From: Rhodoplanes sp. Z2-YC6860
GTDB taxonomy: Bacteria > Pseudomonadota > Alphaproteobacteria > Rhizobiales > Xanthobacteraceae
Reading direction: 5' to 3'
Length of the DNA stretch: 64,000 bases
Assembly (NCBI RefSeq): GCF_001579845.1
Contig: NZ_CP007440.1
Coordinates: 7,214,029 to 7,278,028, forward strand
Every line of letters begins with the position of its first letter. Position 1 is the stretch's first letter. Position numbers and translations under genes: made by a program. The notes under the pieces were generated by a model. The model worked only from the letters and a program-made list of their open reading frames with translations. It had not been told where the DNA came from and did no database searches. This document shows, piece after piece, positions 50,873-59,773 of this stretch.

Positions 50873-51823
50873 TCACGGATGAGCCAACGTCTCGACTATC
50901 GCTTTCATCACTGGCGGCGCCACTCCATTACCTAACAACTTTATACGGTCGCGCCGAGTGCCATAGTCGAAGCTGTGCGTATTGGGGAAGCCCATCGCGC
51001 GTCTCAGTTCATCCACTTGCAACATACGAAGCATTGGCTCGCGCCCATCCCAAGTAACGAGTCCAAACCGATCCAATGTGGTTAGCGTACGAAGCGGCCG
51101 GTCCAGAGACTGCCATCCTCCAGCGCCGTCTGAGCCGTAATAAACAATTAGAAAAGGAGCGCGTTTACCCAAAGAAGCCATCGCACGCTCCGCCCGTTCA
51201 ATGGTGGCTTGCGCACGGCCTTCCGCATAGAGCGGCCGCGACGGCCAGCCCCCCTCCAAGTCAATTACGGATTCGGCAGGACGTCGCTTGCGGCTTCTCG
51301 GCTTTACAGATTCAGGCTCACGATCGCGATCACAAATGACGAAGAGTCTGCGCCGAGTCTGAGGAACCCCAAAATCTGCTGCGTTCAAAACCTGGGGCCG
51401 CATGTGATAGCCGAGCTTTTTTAATTCTTTGGTCAGCGATGCATAGCCGCGCCAATCCCTCAATTGCACAACATTTTCTAGGACTATCCAGCGAGGCCAA
51501 AGCATTTTGGCAAAAGTTGCCACGTAGTGCGAAGTCTGCCGACTTTTTTCCGATCGCCGTCGCGAGCCCTTGGCTGGGCTGTGATTGGTGCATTCAGGCG
51601 AAGCGAGCAGCAAATCTATTTCGCCTTCCCTCATATCGGCAGCGGGACGGGAGAACGGGCCAAGTTCGCGAGTCTCGACTACAGCGTTTGCGAAGTTGTC
51701 CTTGAAGGTGACTGTAGCGAGGTCCCACGCATCGATGCCACGGACAATCTCTGCGCCGGCCAAACGGGCCCCAGCACTTGAACCGCCAGCTCCGCAAAAC
51801 ATGTCGAGAACACGGATTCGCAT
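50873..51823 (-). CDS. DNA cytosine-5 methyltransferase
   Basis: 316 aa with the C5-MTase motif order: I VLDMFCGAGGSSAG (5-18), IV SPECTNHSPAKG (75 on; catalytic Cys about 78, with PEC instead of the usual PPC), VI LENVVQ (ENV about 116-118), VIII PQTRRRLFVIC (about 154-164), and IX-X RLLGNGVAPPV-like KLLGNGVAPPVMKA at the end. The target-recognition region between VIII and IX is short (about 90 residues). It lies 19 bp downstream of the vsr gene on the same strand, so Dcm-type methylation and T:G repair are encoded together. No cognate restriction endonuclease is recognised. Confidence 0.92.
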   Translation of the reverse strand: MRIRVLDMFCGAGGSSAGARLAGAEIVRGIDAWDLATVTFKDNFANAVVETRELGPFSRPAADMREGEIDLLLASPECTNHSPAKGSRRRSEKSRQTSHYVATFAKMLWPRWIVLENVVQLRDWRGYASLTKELKKLGYHMRPQVLNAADFGVPQTRRRLFVICDRDREPESVKPRSRKRRPAESVIDLEGGWPSRPLYAEGRAQATIERAERAMASLGKRAPFLIVYYGSDGAGGWQSLDRPLRTLTTLDRFGLVTWDGREPMLRMLQVDELRRAMGFPNTHSFDYGTRRDRIKLLGNGVAPPVMKAIVETLAHP

Positions 51824-51842
51824 GAGTCAATACTTAGCAGAA

Positions 51843-52316
51843 TCACCGAATACGGCCAGGCCGCACTGGTGCCGTTGCAGCGTCCTCCAGAGCTAAAGTC
51901 AACAGACGGCGGCGAACACTGGCGAGATCGCCCTCAATTTGATGCTGCCACACCCGGATGACTTTCCACCCTGACCTCCTCAGACGGGCGTGATTTCGCG
52001 AGTCTCGTCGCCGATTAGCTTCTATTTTCGCTTCCCATTTTTCACTGAGCTTGTGTCGCCAAGTGGAAAAGCGCCAGCCGTGCCAGAAATCTCCATCCAC
52101 GAAGATGGCGATCCGCTGCTTGCGCAGTACGAAGTCTGGCCGTCCCGGTAGGTCACGAACTTGCTGCTCCGCAGAAAGACCGGCTGCGAGCAGTAGTCCG
52201 GCCACGATTCTCTCCGGCCCCGTATCCTTCCCACGGATGCGCGACATGACCCGCGACCGGGTAGCGGGGCTCATGAAGTCCCCTCGATGGGCGCGTTCGC
52301 GAAGCATGGAGCGCAA
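51843..52316 (-). CDS. vsr: Very short patch repair endonuclease
   Basis: 157 aa from ATG 52316; ATG 52274 (MSPATRSRVMSRIRGKDTGP) is the start most relatives would use. The core motifs are LPGRPDFVLRKQRIAIFVDG, DFWHGW (catalytic Asp/His), and RRSGWKVIRVWQHQIE. Vsr nicks at T:G mismatches made by deamination of 5-methylcytosine, next to Dcm sites, and so prevents mutations. Here the gene is in the same operon as the methyltransferase and divergent from the Mza-like operon. Confidence 0.92.
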   Translation of the reverse strand: MRSMLRERAHRGDFMSPATRSRVMSRIRGKDTGPERIVAGLLLAAGLSAEQQVRDLPGRPDFVLRKQRIAIFVDGDFWHGWRFSTWRHKLSEKWEAKIEANRRRDSRNHARLRRSGWKVIRVWQHQIEGDLASVRRRLLTLALEDAATAPVRPGRIR

Positions 52317-52399
52317 CTAATTGTTGTATTCGGCCAAATCCTAAAGCACTCTAGACTACAGCGGACGTAGCGTGCGGGCGGGGGGACCGCGAAACGGCG

Positions 52400-53863
52400 A
52401 TGTCAACAGTTTCCTCAACGCAGCCCAACAACGGTGTGGAACTCCCACCGTTTGCATCAGTGTTGATGCAATCACTCCGCTCTGTGGGCTACTCAGCCGC
52501 AACAGCACTGGCCGATTTGATTGACAACAGTCTCGCCGCCAAGGCACGAGTCATCCAGATTGCTGCCGTGAAGGCTCCGCTTCCCTACGTCGCCGTGATT
52601 GACGACGGTGGTGGCATGGACGAGCAAACACTTGTCGCGGCAATGCGCTTCGGGAGCCGCGATCCAAGAGATCGCCGTCATTTGCATGATCTCGGCCGTT
52701 TCGGATTGGGGTTGAAGACGGCCGCACTTTCGCAATGCAAGCGTTTAACCGTCGTATCACTTGCAAACGGCGTCGAGTCGATCGCCCGCTGGGATTTGGA
52801 CGACTGCGACCGACGAGGGACTTGGTGGCTTGAGCGCCCAAATCCCAGCTCTTTGCCATCAGAGCCGCTCTCAATGCTGAGGCAAAAAGCGCACGGCACC
52901 GCTATCATTCTCGAAAAACTGGATCGTCTTGATGCGGCTGGCGGCGACAATGCCATTTTAAGTGCCGCTGACCACCTTGCCCTAGCATTCCATCGGTTCA
53001 TCGGCGGTGAGTTTTCCGATCCGGTCTCGATATCGCTCAATGGACGCCCGCTTCCGGTAGTTGATCCGTTCTTGCAGGATCATCCACGCGGTCAGGTTCT
53101 TCATGATGAGACGATCACTATTGAAGATCATCCGATCAAGGTGTCCCCCTTCGTCCTTCCGTTTCCTTCGCGCCTCAAAGAAGCCGACCTAGACCGCGCG
53201 GGCGGTCGCGAGAGCCTCAAAACTTCCCACGGTTTCTATGTGTATCGAGGGGGCCGGCTAGTCGTTCCCGGAGGATGGTTCAGGATCGTACCCGCGGACG
53301 ACTTGGTTCGCCTTGCAAGAATTCGCATCGATGTGCCCGTCGAGCTTGATCACCTCTGGAAGGTCGACATACGAAAGGCCGTGTCGGAACCGCCTCAAGC
53401 ATTGCGTCCATATCTCAGAAGGATTGTCGGCGACGTCGCAGAGCGCAGCCGCAAGGTCTACACCCATCGAGGGACGTTGGCCCCGAACGTCGAACATGTG
53501 CCGCTCTGGAGACGTGTCGAAATGCGAGATCAAGGCGCAGCTTGGCGCATAAATCGTGACCATCCTACGATTCGAGCAGTCCTTGAAAACGCGAGTGAGA
53601 AGGATGTTGTGACGGCCTTGAAGCTACTCGAAGACAACTTGCCCATTCAGGATATTCACATCCACACCGCCAACGACCAACCAGTTGCAGAAGTTTCTGT
53701 TCCAGACGAAGCCGACCTGGAGGCGATGGCAAAGCAGATCGTTGAGGCTTTCCCGGGCGAGCCGGAAGTTCTCACAAGAATTCTTGCAAAGCTGCCCGTC
53801 ACCGAGCCGTTCAATCGAAATCCCGACGCGGCGCGCCGAATTGTTGATCGGCTTTTGCAATGA
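52400..53863 (+). CDS. GHKL ATPase of the Mza-like operon (MutL/MORC-like)
   Basis: 487 aa. The Bergerat-fold motifs are N box ALADLIDNSLAAKA (36-49, with Asp where GHKL ATPases usually have the general-base Glu), G1 VIDDGGGMDE (67-75), and G2 LGRFGLGLKTAALSQ (98-112). Then comes a MutL/Hsp90-like transducer region (about 180-400), with HGFYVYRGGRLVVPGGWF. Relatives are grouped with MORC/MutL proteins in prokaryotic defence islands. The ATG at 53860 of the next gene overlaps its stop by 4 bp. It is the first gene of the four-gene operon. Confidence 0.88.
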   Translation: MSTVSSTQPNNGVELPPFASVLMQSLRSVGYSAATALADLIDNSLAAKARVIQIAAVKAPLPYVAVIDDGGGMDEQTLVAAMRFGSRDPRDRRHLHDLGRFGLGLKTAALSQCKRLTVVSLANGVESIARWDLDDCDRRGTWWLERPNPSSLPSEPLSMLRQKAHGTAIILEKLDRLDAAGGDNAILSAADHLALAFHRFIGGEFSDPVSISLNGRPLPVVDPFLQDHPRGQVLHDETITIEDHPIKVSPFVLPFPSRLKEADLDRAGGRESLKTSHGFYVYRGGRLVVPGGWFRIVPADDLVRLARIRIDVPVELDHLWKVDIRKAVSEPPQALRPYLRRIVGDVAERSRKVYTHRGTLAPNVEHVPLWRRVEMRDQGAAWRINRDHPTIRAVLENASEKDVVTALKLLEDNLPIQDIHIHTANDQPVAEVSVPDEADLEAMAKQIVEAFPGEPEVLTRILAKLPVTEPFNRNPDAARRIVDRLLQ

Positions 53864-56676
53864 GCACAGATATTTCTGCTGAGAATCTTGCCCGGATGGC
53901 CGCGCAAGGGCTGCGTCTCGACCCTGCCCCGACGGAAGCGGAAATTGATCACGTACTTGAACGTCTAGGCGTGGCATTCGCCGCCGACCAAACCATCCTG
54001 CTGGAGGCCAGAAAACTTCTACACGCTCGCTTCTCCATACGCATGGAGATGGGACAAACCATCAAAGAAGAACACGTACCGTGGTTGGACGCCCGAAGAG
54101 CCGATATTGAGCCGTTCTATTGGGAGCGCTATCGCGAGTTGCTTCTACGTAATGGATGGCCGCCGCTGGTCGCCGGAACGCTCGATCGTTCGATGGACGA
54201 ACTTCTAGATCTTCTGGGAGACCCGCAGACCACCGGGCGATGGAAAAGACGCGGACTTGTCGTCGGTGACGTGCAATCTGGCAAGACCGCCTCCTACGCT
54301 GCGCTCATTTGCAAGGCCGCTGACGCTGGTTACAAGATGGTAGTTCTGCTCGCAGGCACGTTGGAAAATGTCCGGCGACAAACTCAGGAGCGCTTGGACG
54401 AAGCGTTCGTTGGCCTCGACAGCCGGGCTTTCCTCGCTCGCGACCAGTTGAAACACAAAACCCACATTGGCGTTGGTCATATCGACAGTCGACGGGATGG
54501 AATTGTCTTCACATCCAGGGATAAAGACTTCAGAGCGGGAATCGCGTCGGCGCTGAGCATCTCGCTCAACTCTGTGATCGAGCCCGTCTTGGTTGTCGCC
54601 AAGAAGAATAAAGGGGTTCTTACGAATCTCAGCACTTGGCTTCGCACGATGAATGCCGACAGGCACGGCAACATCGATCTTCCATTGCTGCTGATCGATG
54701 ACGAAGCCGACAACGCTTCCATCAATACGCGCAAGGACCCTACGGAAACGACAGCGATCAACAAGGGCATCCGTGACCTTCTCGCTCTGTTCACGCGATC
54801 AAGCTACGTTGGATTTACTGCAACCCCGTTTGCCAATATTTTTATTGACCCGTCTTCAACGAACGAAATGCTTGGAGACGATCTGTTTCCTCGCGATTTC
54901 ATTCACCTGTTAGAGCCCCCCACAAACTACGTGGGAATGAATGCTCTTTTTCCCTCGGCCGATCCGGAAGCGCGTGATGCAGACGACGAGGATGAGGAGG
55001 CATGGAAAGCAGGCATCCGCACGATCGACGATGCTGATGAGTGGCTCCCTGTGGACCATAAAATCGACCACGTTCCCGGTCCGCCGCCCGATACGTTGCA
55101 GGTTGCATTGCGACAATTTCTAATTTCAACAGCCATACGCGATCTCCGAAGTGCAGAGGGAAAGGAAGGTCATGAAAGAGGCATTCATCGATCTATGCTG
55201 GTGAACGTCTCTCGTTTCACGTCGATTCAAAATCAGGTTGCTGCACAATTGCACGTCGAGTTGGAGAACATTAGGCAGCAAACTCGCCTCTATGGACGGA
55301 TGAGCCCAGTCGCGGCTGCGCGCAATTCGCCGGCGATTCTCTCACTCGAAAAAGCATTCAATGAAGAATTCTCGGATAGCGGCCTTTCCTGGAAATCCGT
55401 CCTTGGTGCTCTTCACGATTCGATCTCGCCTATTCGAGTCCAACCGGTAAATCAGATGTCCGGCTCCGCTAGCCTCGACTATGGGACGGTTAAGGAGGCT
55501 CCTGGAGTTCGGGTCATTGCCGTTGGCGGCAACAGCCTCTCCCGCGGCCTGACGTTGGAAGGACTCTGCGTCAGCTATTTTCTTCGCAATTCGAAGGCTT
55601 ACGATACGCTCATGCAAATGGGCCGTTGGTTCGGTTATCGCGACGGTTATCGCGATCTGTGCCGGCTATGGATGGCCGCGGATGCGGAGGGGTGGTACCG
55701 GCATGTCACCGAAGCCACCAACGAACTCAAGCGTGACTTTGCGCGGATGCGGCGTCAGCGAGCGACGCCAGCGGAGTTCGGCCTGCGGGTGCGAACCCAT
55801 CCTGACACGTTGCTGATTACAGCACGTAACAAAATGGCGACCGGAGTTAATATAGTTGGCGAGGTGCGAGACATCTCGTTAGCCGGTCGAGGCATAGAGA
55901 CGGCGCGACTGTACGCTGACGAAAACAGAAACCGTGAGAACTTTAAGGTAATTGACCGCTTCGTAACTGATCTGACTAGCACCATTGGCGATCCCAACGA
56001 GTCTCCAAACGGCAGCGCCGCGCTGTGGCGTAACGTTCCTGCGGATACGGTTGGAAAATTGCTGCAAGATTTTCTGGTTCATCCTCTGAATCACGACTTC
56101 CAAGGTGATGCGATTGCTGAGTTTCTGGCAGACGCCACAAAACGTAACGACCCTCAATTGTCACGATGGATTGTTGCGTTACCGACAAATGGTGACATGG
56201 GGCCGGTCACTCCAGCGCTTTCCTCTGGACTAGCCGTAAACGCAAAACGTCGCATAGTGCTATTGCGCCAATCGCCTCCACAATCACTGCTCGTATCGGG
56301 AAAGAAGGCCCGCGTCGGCGGACGCGAAGATGTCCTTCATGCGCTAGCGGCGGAGGACGTTCGAATGGTCCGCGAAGCCGAACACAAAGCCCGGCCCGAC
56401 GCTAAGAACATTCCAGAGGATGCGTTCAGGGCGGCAATGTCTGTTCCCCTGCTCGTGCTTTATCTGTTGCGCGGCATCGAACGGGAGCGAAAAGGCGCGC
56501 CGGAGACCGACTACAAAAGCGGTCTCGTGTTGCCTGCTCTTGGCCTCCACTTTCCAGGCATCAGAGACCCAAATGCGCCGAAACGTTACGTGAGCTATCG
56601 CCTGAACCGCATCGCGCAGGCTGAGCTTGAAGTGGACGGCGACGACGCCACTGACGACGATGACAGCGACGATTGA
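53860..56676 (+). CDS. Z1-domain superfamily II helicase-like protein
   Basis: 938 aa. Walker A GLVVGDVQSGKTASYAALIC (about 132-151), then VVLLAGTLENVRRQTQERLD, Walker B LLLIDDEADNASIN (about 275-288), motif III-like YVGFTATPFANIF. The Z1 signature is GGNSLSRGLTLEGLCVSYFL (about 553-572) with MQMGRWFGYRDGYRDLCRLW (motif VI, about 587-606). This is an ATP-driven nucleic-acid translocase. In the published Mza system it is the Z1 component. It overlaps the GHKL gene by 4 bp and the next gene by 17 bp. Confidence 0.9.
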   Translation: MSTDISAENLARMAAQGLRLDPAPTEAEIDHVLERLGVAFAADQTILLEARKLLHARFSIRMEMGQTIKEEHVPWLDARRADIEPFYWERYRELLLRNGWPPLVAGTLDRSMDELLDLLGDPQTTGRWKRRGLVVGDVQSGKTASYAALICKAADAGYKMVVLLAGTLENVRRQTQERLDEAFVGLDSRAFLARDQLKHKTHIGVGHIDSRRDGIVFTSRDKDFRAGIASALSISLNSVIEPVLVVAKKNKGVLTNLSTWLRTMNADRHGNIDLPLLLIDDEADNASINTRKDPTETTAINKGIRDLLALFTRSSYVGFTATPFANIFIDPSSTNEMLGDDLFPRDFIHLLEPPTNYVGMNALFPSADPEARDADDEDEEAWKAGIRTIDDADEWLPVDHKIDHVPGPPPDTLQVALRQFLISTAIRDLRSAEGKEGHERGIHRSMLVNVSRFTSIQNQVAAQLHVELENIRQQTRLYGRMSPVAAARNSPAILSLEKAFNEEFSDSGLSWKSVLGALHDSISPIRVQPVNQMSGSASLDYGTVKEAPGVRVIAVGGNSLSRGLTLEGLCVSYFLRNSKAYDTLMQMGRWFGYRDGYRDLCRLWMAADAEGWYRHVTEATNELKRDFARMRRQRATPAEFGLRVRTHPDTLLITARNKMATGVNIVGEVRDISLAGRGIETARLYADENRNRENFKVIDRFVTDLTSTIGDPNESPNGSAALWRNVPADTVGKLLQDFLVHPLNHDFQGDAIAEFLADATKRNDPQLSRWIVALPTNGDMGPVTPALSSGLAVNAKRRIVLLRQSPPQSLLVSGKKARVGGREDVLHALAAEDVRMVREAEHKARPDAKNIPEDAFRAAMSVPLLVLYLLRGIERERKGAPETDYKSGLVLPALGLHFPGIRDPNAPKRYVSYRLNRIAQAELEVDGDDATDDDDSDD

Positions 56677-57580
56677 GGAATTATGGAATGCGCTAAGGGC
56701 GGGCGCTTCAAGCGCCCAACGGCGCGTTGATGCATCCCATCCGCTTGACCTTTACGCCGACTTTGAGCCGCCTAGCCGCCCCGGCTTGGTACTCTTTTGC
56801 CCGGTTCGGCCGCCTGAAGCTACATCACTAAGAGCCATATCAATCGAACGGCGACAGCGATCGGATGAATCGTGGTCGCTGCGCGTGTCTCTCGAAGAAC
56901 CGGCATTGCTTCCCGTGTTCAAGGAATTGTGTCGAGACATCATAGAAGCCACGAAGCAGGGAGTGAGCCCTACCGCGGCTGGAAGTGCTGTGCTGGCGAG
57001 AATTGAGCGCTGGCGAAGTCTGATGCAGGCCGTGCCTGCCGGTTTGAGCCGGTCCGAGCTAAGAGGACTCATAGGAGAACTCCTAGTCTTAGAAACGTTC
57101 GTAATCCCCCAATTTGGTGAAGCCGCTGCCATAAAGGCTTGGACGGGTCCGCTTGGCACTCCGCAGGACTTTCAACTGGCAACGGGGCTAAGGCTTGAGA
57201 TCAAAACTCTGGATTATGCTGGCGACCGTGTGACGATAAATGGCCTTCGGCAATTGGATGCCGGCGGCGATCCGCTACAGCTTGGCGCGGTTAGAGTCGA
57301 AAACACCGGTTTGGACGCTCCAGGAGCCCTAACTGCGTCACGACTGATTGCAAGGTTGAGAGCCCAGTTGGCTTCCGCGCCCGCAGCTCTCCAGGAATTC
57401 GAGGCGTTGCTGCGCTTCTCGCGTTGGGACGATTCCGTGCAGAGCGATCAGGTTTCTGTCAGATTGAAGCGGATTGACTGGCACACCGTAGACCGGAACT
57501 TCCCTCGCCTTACATCGCAAACGGTGCCCGACGGGGTGACTGAAGCAACCTACGTGGTCAATCTTCCATCACTCCCGTGA
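56660..57580 (+). CDS. PD-(D/E)XK motif protein (DUF4420-like)
   Basis: 306 aa from ATG 56660 (MTATIEELWNALRAGASSAQ), 17 bp inside the end of the Z1 gene. Nuclease-like residues lie in GPLGTPQDFQLATGLRLEIK, then TLDYAGDRVTINGLRQLD (Asp, Glu-x-Lys). The preceding helix LRGLIGELLVLETFVIP is typical of DUF4420. Predicted to be a DNA nuclease subunit of the system; the substrate is not known. The AIPR gene follows 4 bp after the stop. Confidence 0.87.
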   Translation: MTATIEELWNALRAGASSAQRRVDASHPLDLYADFEPPSRPGLVLFCPVRPPEATSLRAISIERRQRSDESWSLRVSLEEPALLPVFKELCRDIIEATKQGVSPTAAGSAVLARIERWRSLMQAVPAGLSRSELRGLIGELLVLETFVIPQFGEAAAIKAWTGPLGTPQDFQLATGLRLEIKTLDYAGDRVTINGLRQLDAGGDPLQLGAVRVENTGLDAPGALTASRLIARLRAQLASAPAALQEFEALLRFSRWDDSVQSDQVSVRLKRIDWHTVDRNFPRLTSQTVPDGVTEATYVVNLPSLP

Positions 57581-57584
57581 GCCT

Positions 57585-59669
57585 ATGACGGAAGAAGAAT
57601 TCAGATTGGACCTACTCGCGACCGCCGCCTCGCGCGCTGAGGTTGAAGGTTGCGGCATCAGAGAGGCATTTGCGCTGGAGGTACTTGACCGCCTTGCTGA
57701 CGCGGGAGAAACGCCTGACGCGGAAATCTGCGCAGAGATTTTGAATGGCCACCGGGGCCGAAAGTTAGAGATCGACGCCTGGGCATTGGACGACGCGGAT
57801 GGATCGCTTCATCTCTTTATCGTCCTCCTTGACGGACGGCCCCCGTATCCAAGCAGCTTAAATCTTACCGAAGCGCGAGAACACGGATTCAATAGAATCC
57901 ACGGCGTTTTTGAACAAGCGCGGGATGCTTGGCTCACAACAAATATTGAGGAAAGCCGGCCGCTATGGGCGTTGGCACGCCGCATTCTCGGGGCCGCTCG
58001 TCCGACTGCCCTGCGGCTTCACGTACTCACGGATCGCCCTATCAGTGAGCGGCTTCGGGAGATACCAGGCGATCACACAAGAGAACAGATTCCGATAACT
58101 TTTCAAATCTGGGACGTGACCCGCCTAAAGCGAATTCACGAGGCCCACAGCGTACGTGACGACTTGATCGTCGATTTTTCCCAGATGCCGGGAGGAGGAT
58201 TACCAATCTTACCGGCCTCCGTTGGCGCCGGGGACTACACGGGATTTTTGTCGGTCGTGCCAGGCGAAGTGCTGGCAGAGATCTATGCGCGCCACGGCAG
58301 CCGGCTACTGGAAGGAAATGTACGCACCTTCCTTGGCCGCAGTGGTCGGGTAAACAAAGGCATTGGTTCGACCATCGCAGATGAGCCAAGCAAATTTTTC
58401 GCTTACAACAACGGCATCGCTACTACAGCTTCAGACGTCACAACTAAGTTGAGAGAAGACGGAACCCTTGTACTCGTGGCGGCGACAGACCTTCAGATTG
58501 TAAACGGGGCCCAAACTACGGCCTCTTTGGCAGTCGCTCTGAAAGACAAGAAACTTGCGCCATCGGCCGTGTTCGTTCCTATGAAACTCTCGGTCGTGAG
58601 CCCCACCGCTGCCGCAGACTTGATCCCCCGGATCTCACGATTTGCAAACAGCCAGAACAGTGTTCGAGCCAGCGATTTCTTTGCCAACCACGAATTCCAT
58701 CGAAAGACGGAAGAGATGTCGCGTCGGATACTCGCTCCCTCTTCGGCCGGCTCTCAAATTCAAACGCATTGGTACTACGAACGGGCCAGGGGCCAGCACC
58801 TGAACGACCAATCAGGCATGACTGGCGCGCAACGAAATCAATTTCTCCTGCTCAACCCACGCAAGCAAGTGATCAAGAAAACCGATTTCGCCAAGATCGA
58901 ATGTTGCTTCAATTTGGAACCGGACATCGCTTGCAAAGGCGCAGAAAAGGCCTTTACCGCTTTTGCGGATTTCATCACTAACGAATGGGCCGACGAGTGG
59001 AAGCGTTCTGCCTACGGCGATGATTGGTTCAAAGCGGCAGTAGCGCGCGTTATTTTATTTCGTTCTGCGGAGGCGTGCATATCGAAAGAGACTTGGTACG
59101 AAGGCGGTTATCGAGCTCAAATCGTAGCCTACACGTGTGCGCGGTTGGCGAAACTTGCGAGCGAGCAGCCTTCGTCCGGCGGACTGGATTATCTAAAGAT
59201 TTGGACGCATCAAACGACCGATGAAGTTTTGCTTCGCCAAATCGGCGTGGTTGGTCAGGCAATGGCGAACGTCCTCCTGTCACCGCCAGTCGCCGGCAGA
59301 AACATATCGGAGTGGGCAAAACAGCAGGGTTGCCGTAGGTCCGCGTTGAGCACAGATGTGCCTCTCGTGGGGGGCTTTGAGAGTTGGTTGATTTCGAAAG
59401 AAGACCAGACCTCTGCTCGACGCAATCAGATTAGGACCACGCTGACCGACAATAGCCTAGATAAGCAATTGCGTGTCTTGTCTCGCGACGCTGCTTATTG
59501 GACTTCGCTGAGGCAGTTTTGCATCGCAAAGCGGTTACTGTCACCATTTGATGAGAGAGCTCTGGTACCTGCTTGCCAGATACCACACATGGCACCAACG
59601 GAATCGCAGGCAGGTCGACTTTTGGATCTGGTAGACCGCGCGACAAAAGCAGGCTGGTCTGCGCCCTGA
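57585..59669 (+). CDS. AIPR-family protein
   Basis: 694 aa. The diagnostic AIPR core is SKFFAYNNGIATTASDVTTK, then ATDLQIVNGAQTTASLAVAL (about 300-320) and RISRFANSQNSVRASDFFAN (about 350-370). The N-terminal 120 residues (LEIDAWALDDADGSLHLFIV) resemble a PD-(D/E)XK-like domain. AIPR (abortive infection phage resistance) proteins are associated with restriction and abortive infection. It is the last gene of the operon and completes the ATPase-Z1-DUF4420-AIPR set. The ribosome site is GTGAGCCT, weak, consistent with coupling. Confidence 0.9.
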   Translation: MTEEEFRLDLLATAASRAEVEGCGIREAFALEVLDRLADAGETPDAEICAEILNGHRGRKLEIDAWALDDADGSLHLFIVLLDGRPPYPSSLNLTEAREHGFNRIHGVFEQARDAWLTTNIEESRPLWALARRILGAARPTALRLHVLTDRPISERLREIPGDHTREQIPITFQIWDVTRLKRIHEAHSVRDDLIVDFSQMPGGGLPILPASVGAGDYTGFLSVVPGEVLAEIYARHGSRLLEGNVRTFLGRSGRVNKGIGSTIADEPSKFFAYNNGIATTASDVTTKLREDGTLVLVAATDLQIVNGAQTTASLAVALKDKKLAPSAVFVPMKLSVVSPTAAADLIPRISRFANSQNSVRASDFFANHEFHRKTEEMSRRILAPSSAGSQIQTHWYYERARGQHLNDQSGMTGAQRNQFLLLNPRKQVIKKTDFAKIECCFNLEPDIACKGAEKAFTAFADFITNEWADEWKRSAYGDDWFKAAVARVILFRSAEACISKETWYEGGYRAQIVAYTCARLAKLASEQPSSGGLDYLKIWTHQTTDEVLLRQIGVVGQAMANVLLSPPVAGRNISEWAKQQGCRRSALSTDVPLVGGFESWLISKEDQTSARRNQIRTTLTDNSLDKQLRVLSRDAAYWTSLRQFCIAKRLLSPFDERALVPACQIPHMAPTESQAGRLLDLVDRATKAGWSAP

Positions 59670-59729
59670 CAAGAGAACGATACTTGGTCGATCTAACGTG
59701 TCCGGCCGGTACGCATTTGTAACAGTGGG

Positions 59730-59764
59730 GATAACCGATAAGCGGGTCTTATCGGTGCGGTTAT
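59730..59764. promoter_or_regulatory. Palindromic operator before the DNA-binding gene
   Basis: Outer arms GATAACCG/CGGTTATC and inner arms CGATAAG/CTTATCG form one symmetric element ending 9 bp before the start at 59774. This fits an autoregulatory operator or a hairpin in the leader. Confidence 0.6.
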
Positions 59765-59773
59765 CATCAGGTC

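Noticed and set aside
53860-59669. Type I or BREX restriction system
   Set aside because: There is no HsdR/HsdS, PglZ or BrxC-like gene; the Z1 and AIPR signatures fit the Mza-type set instead.
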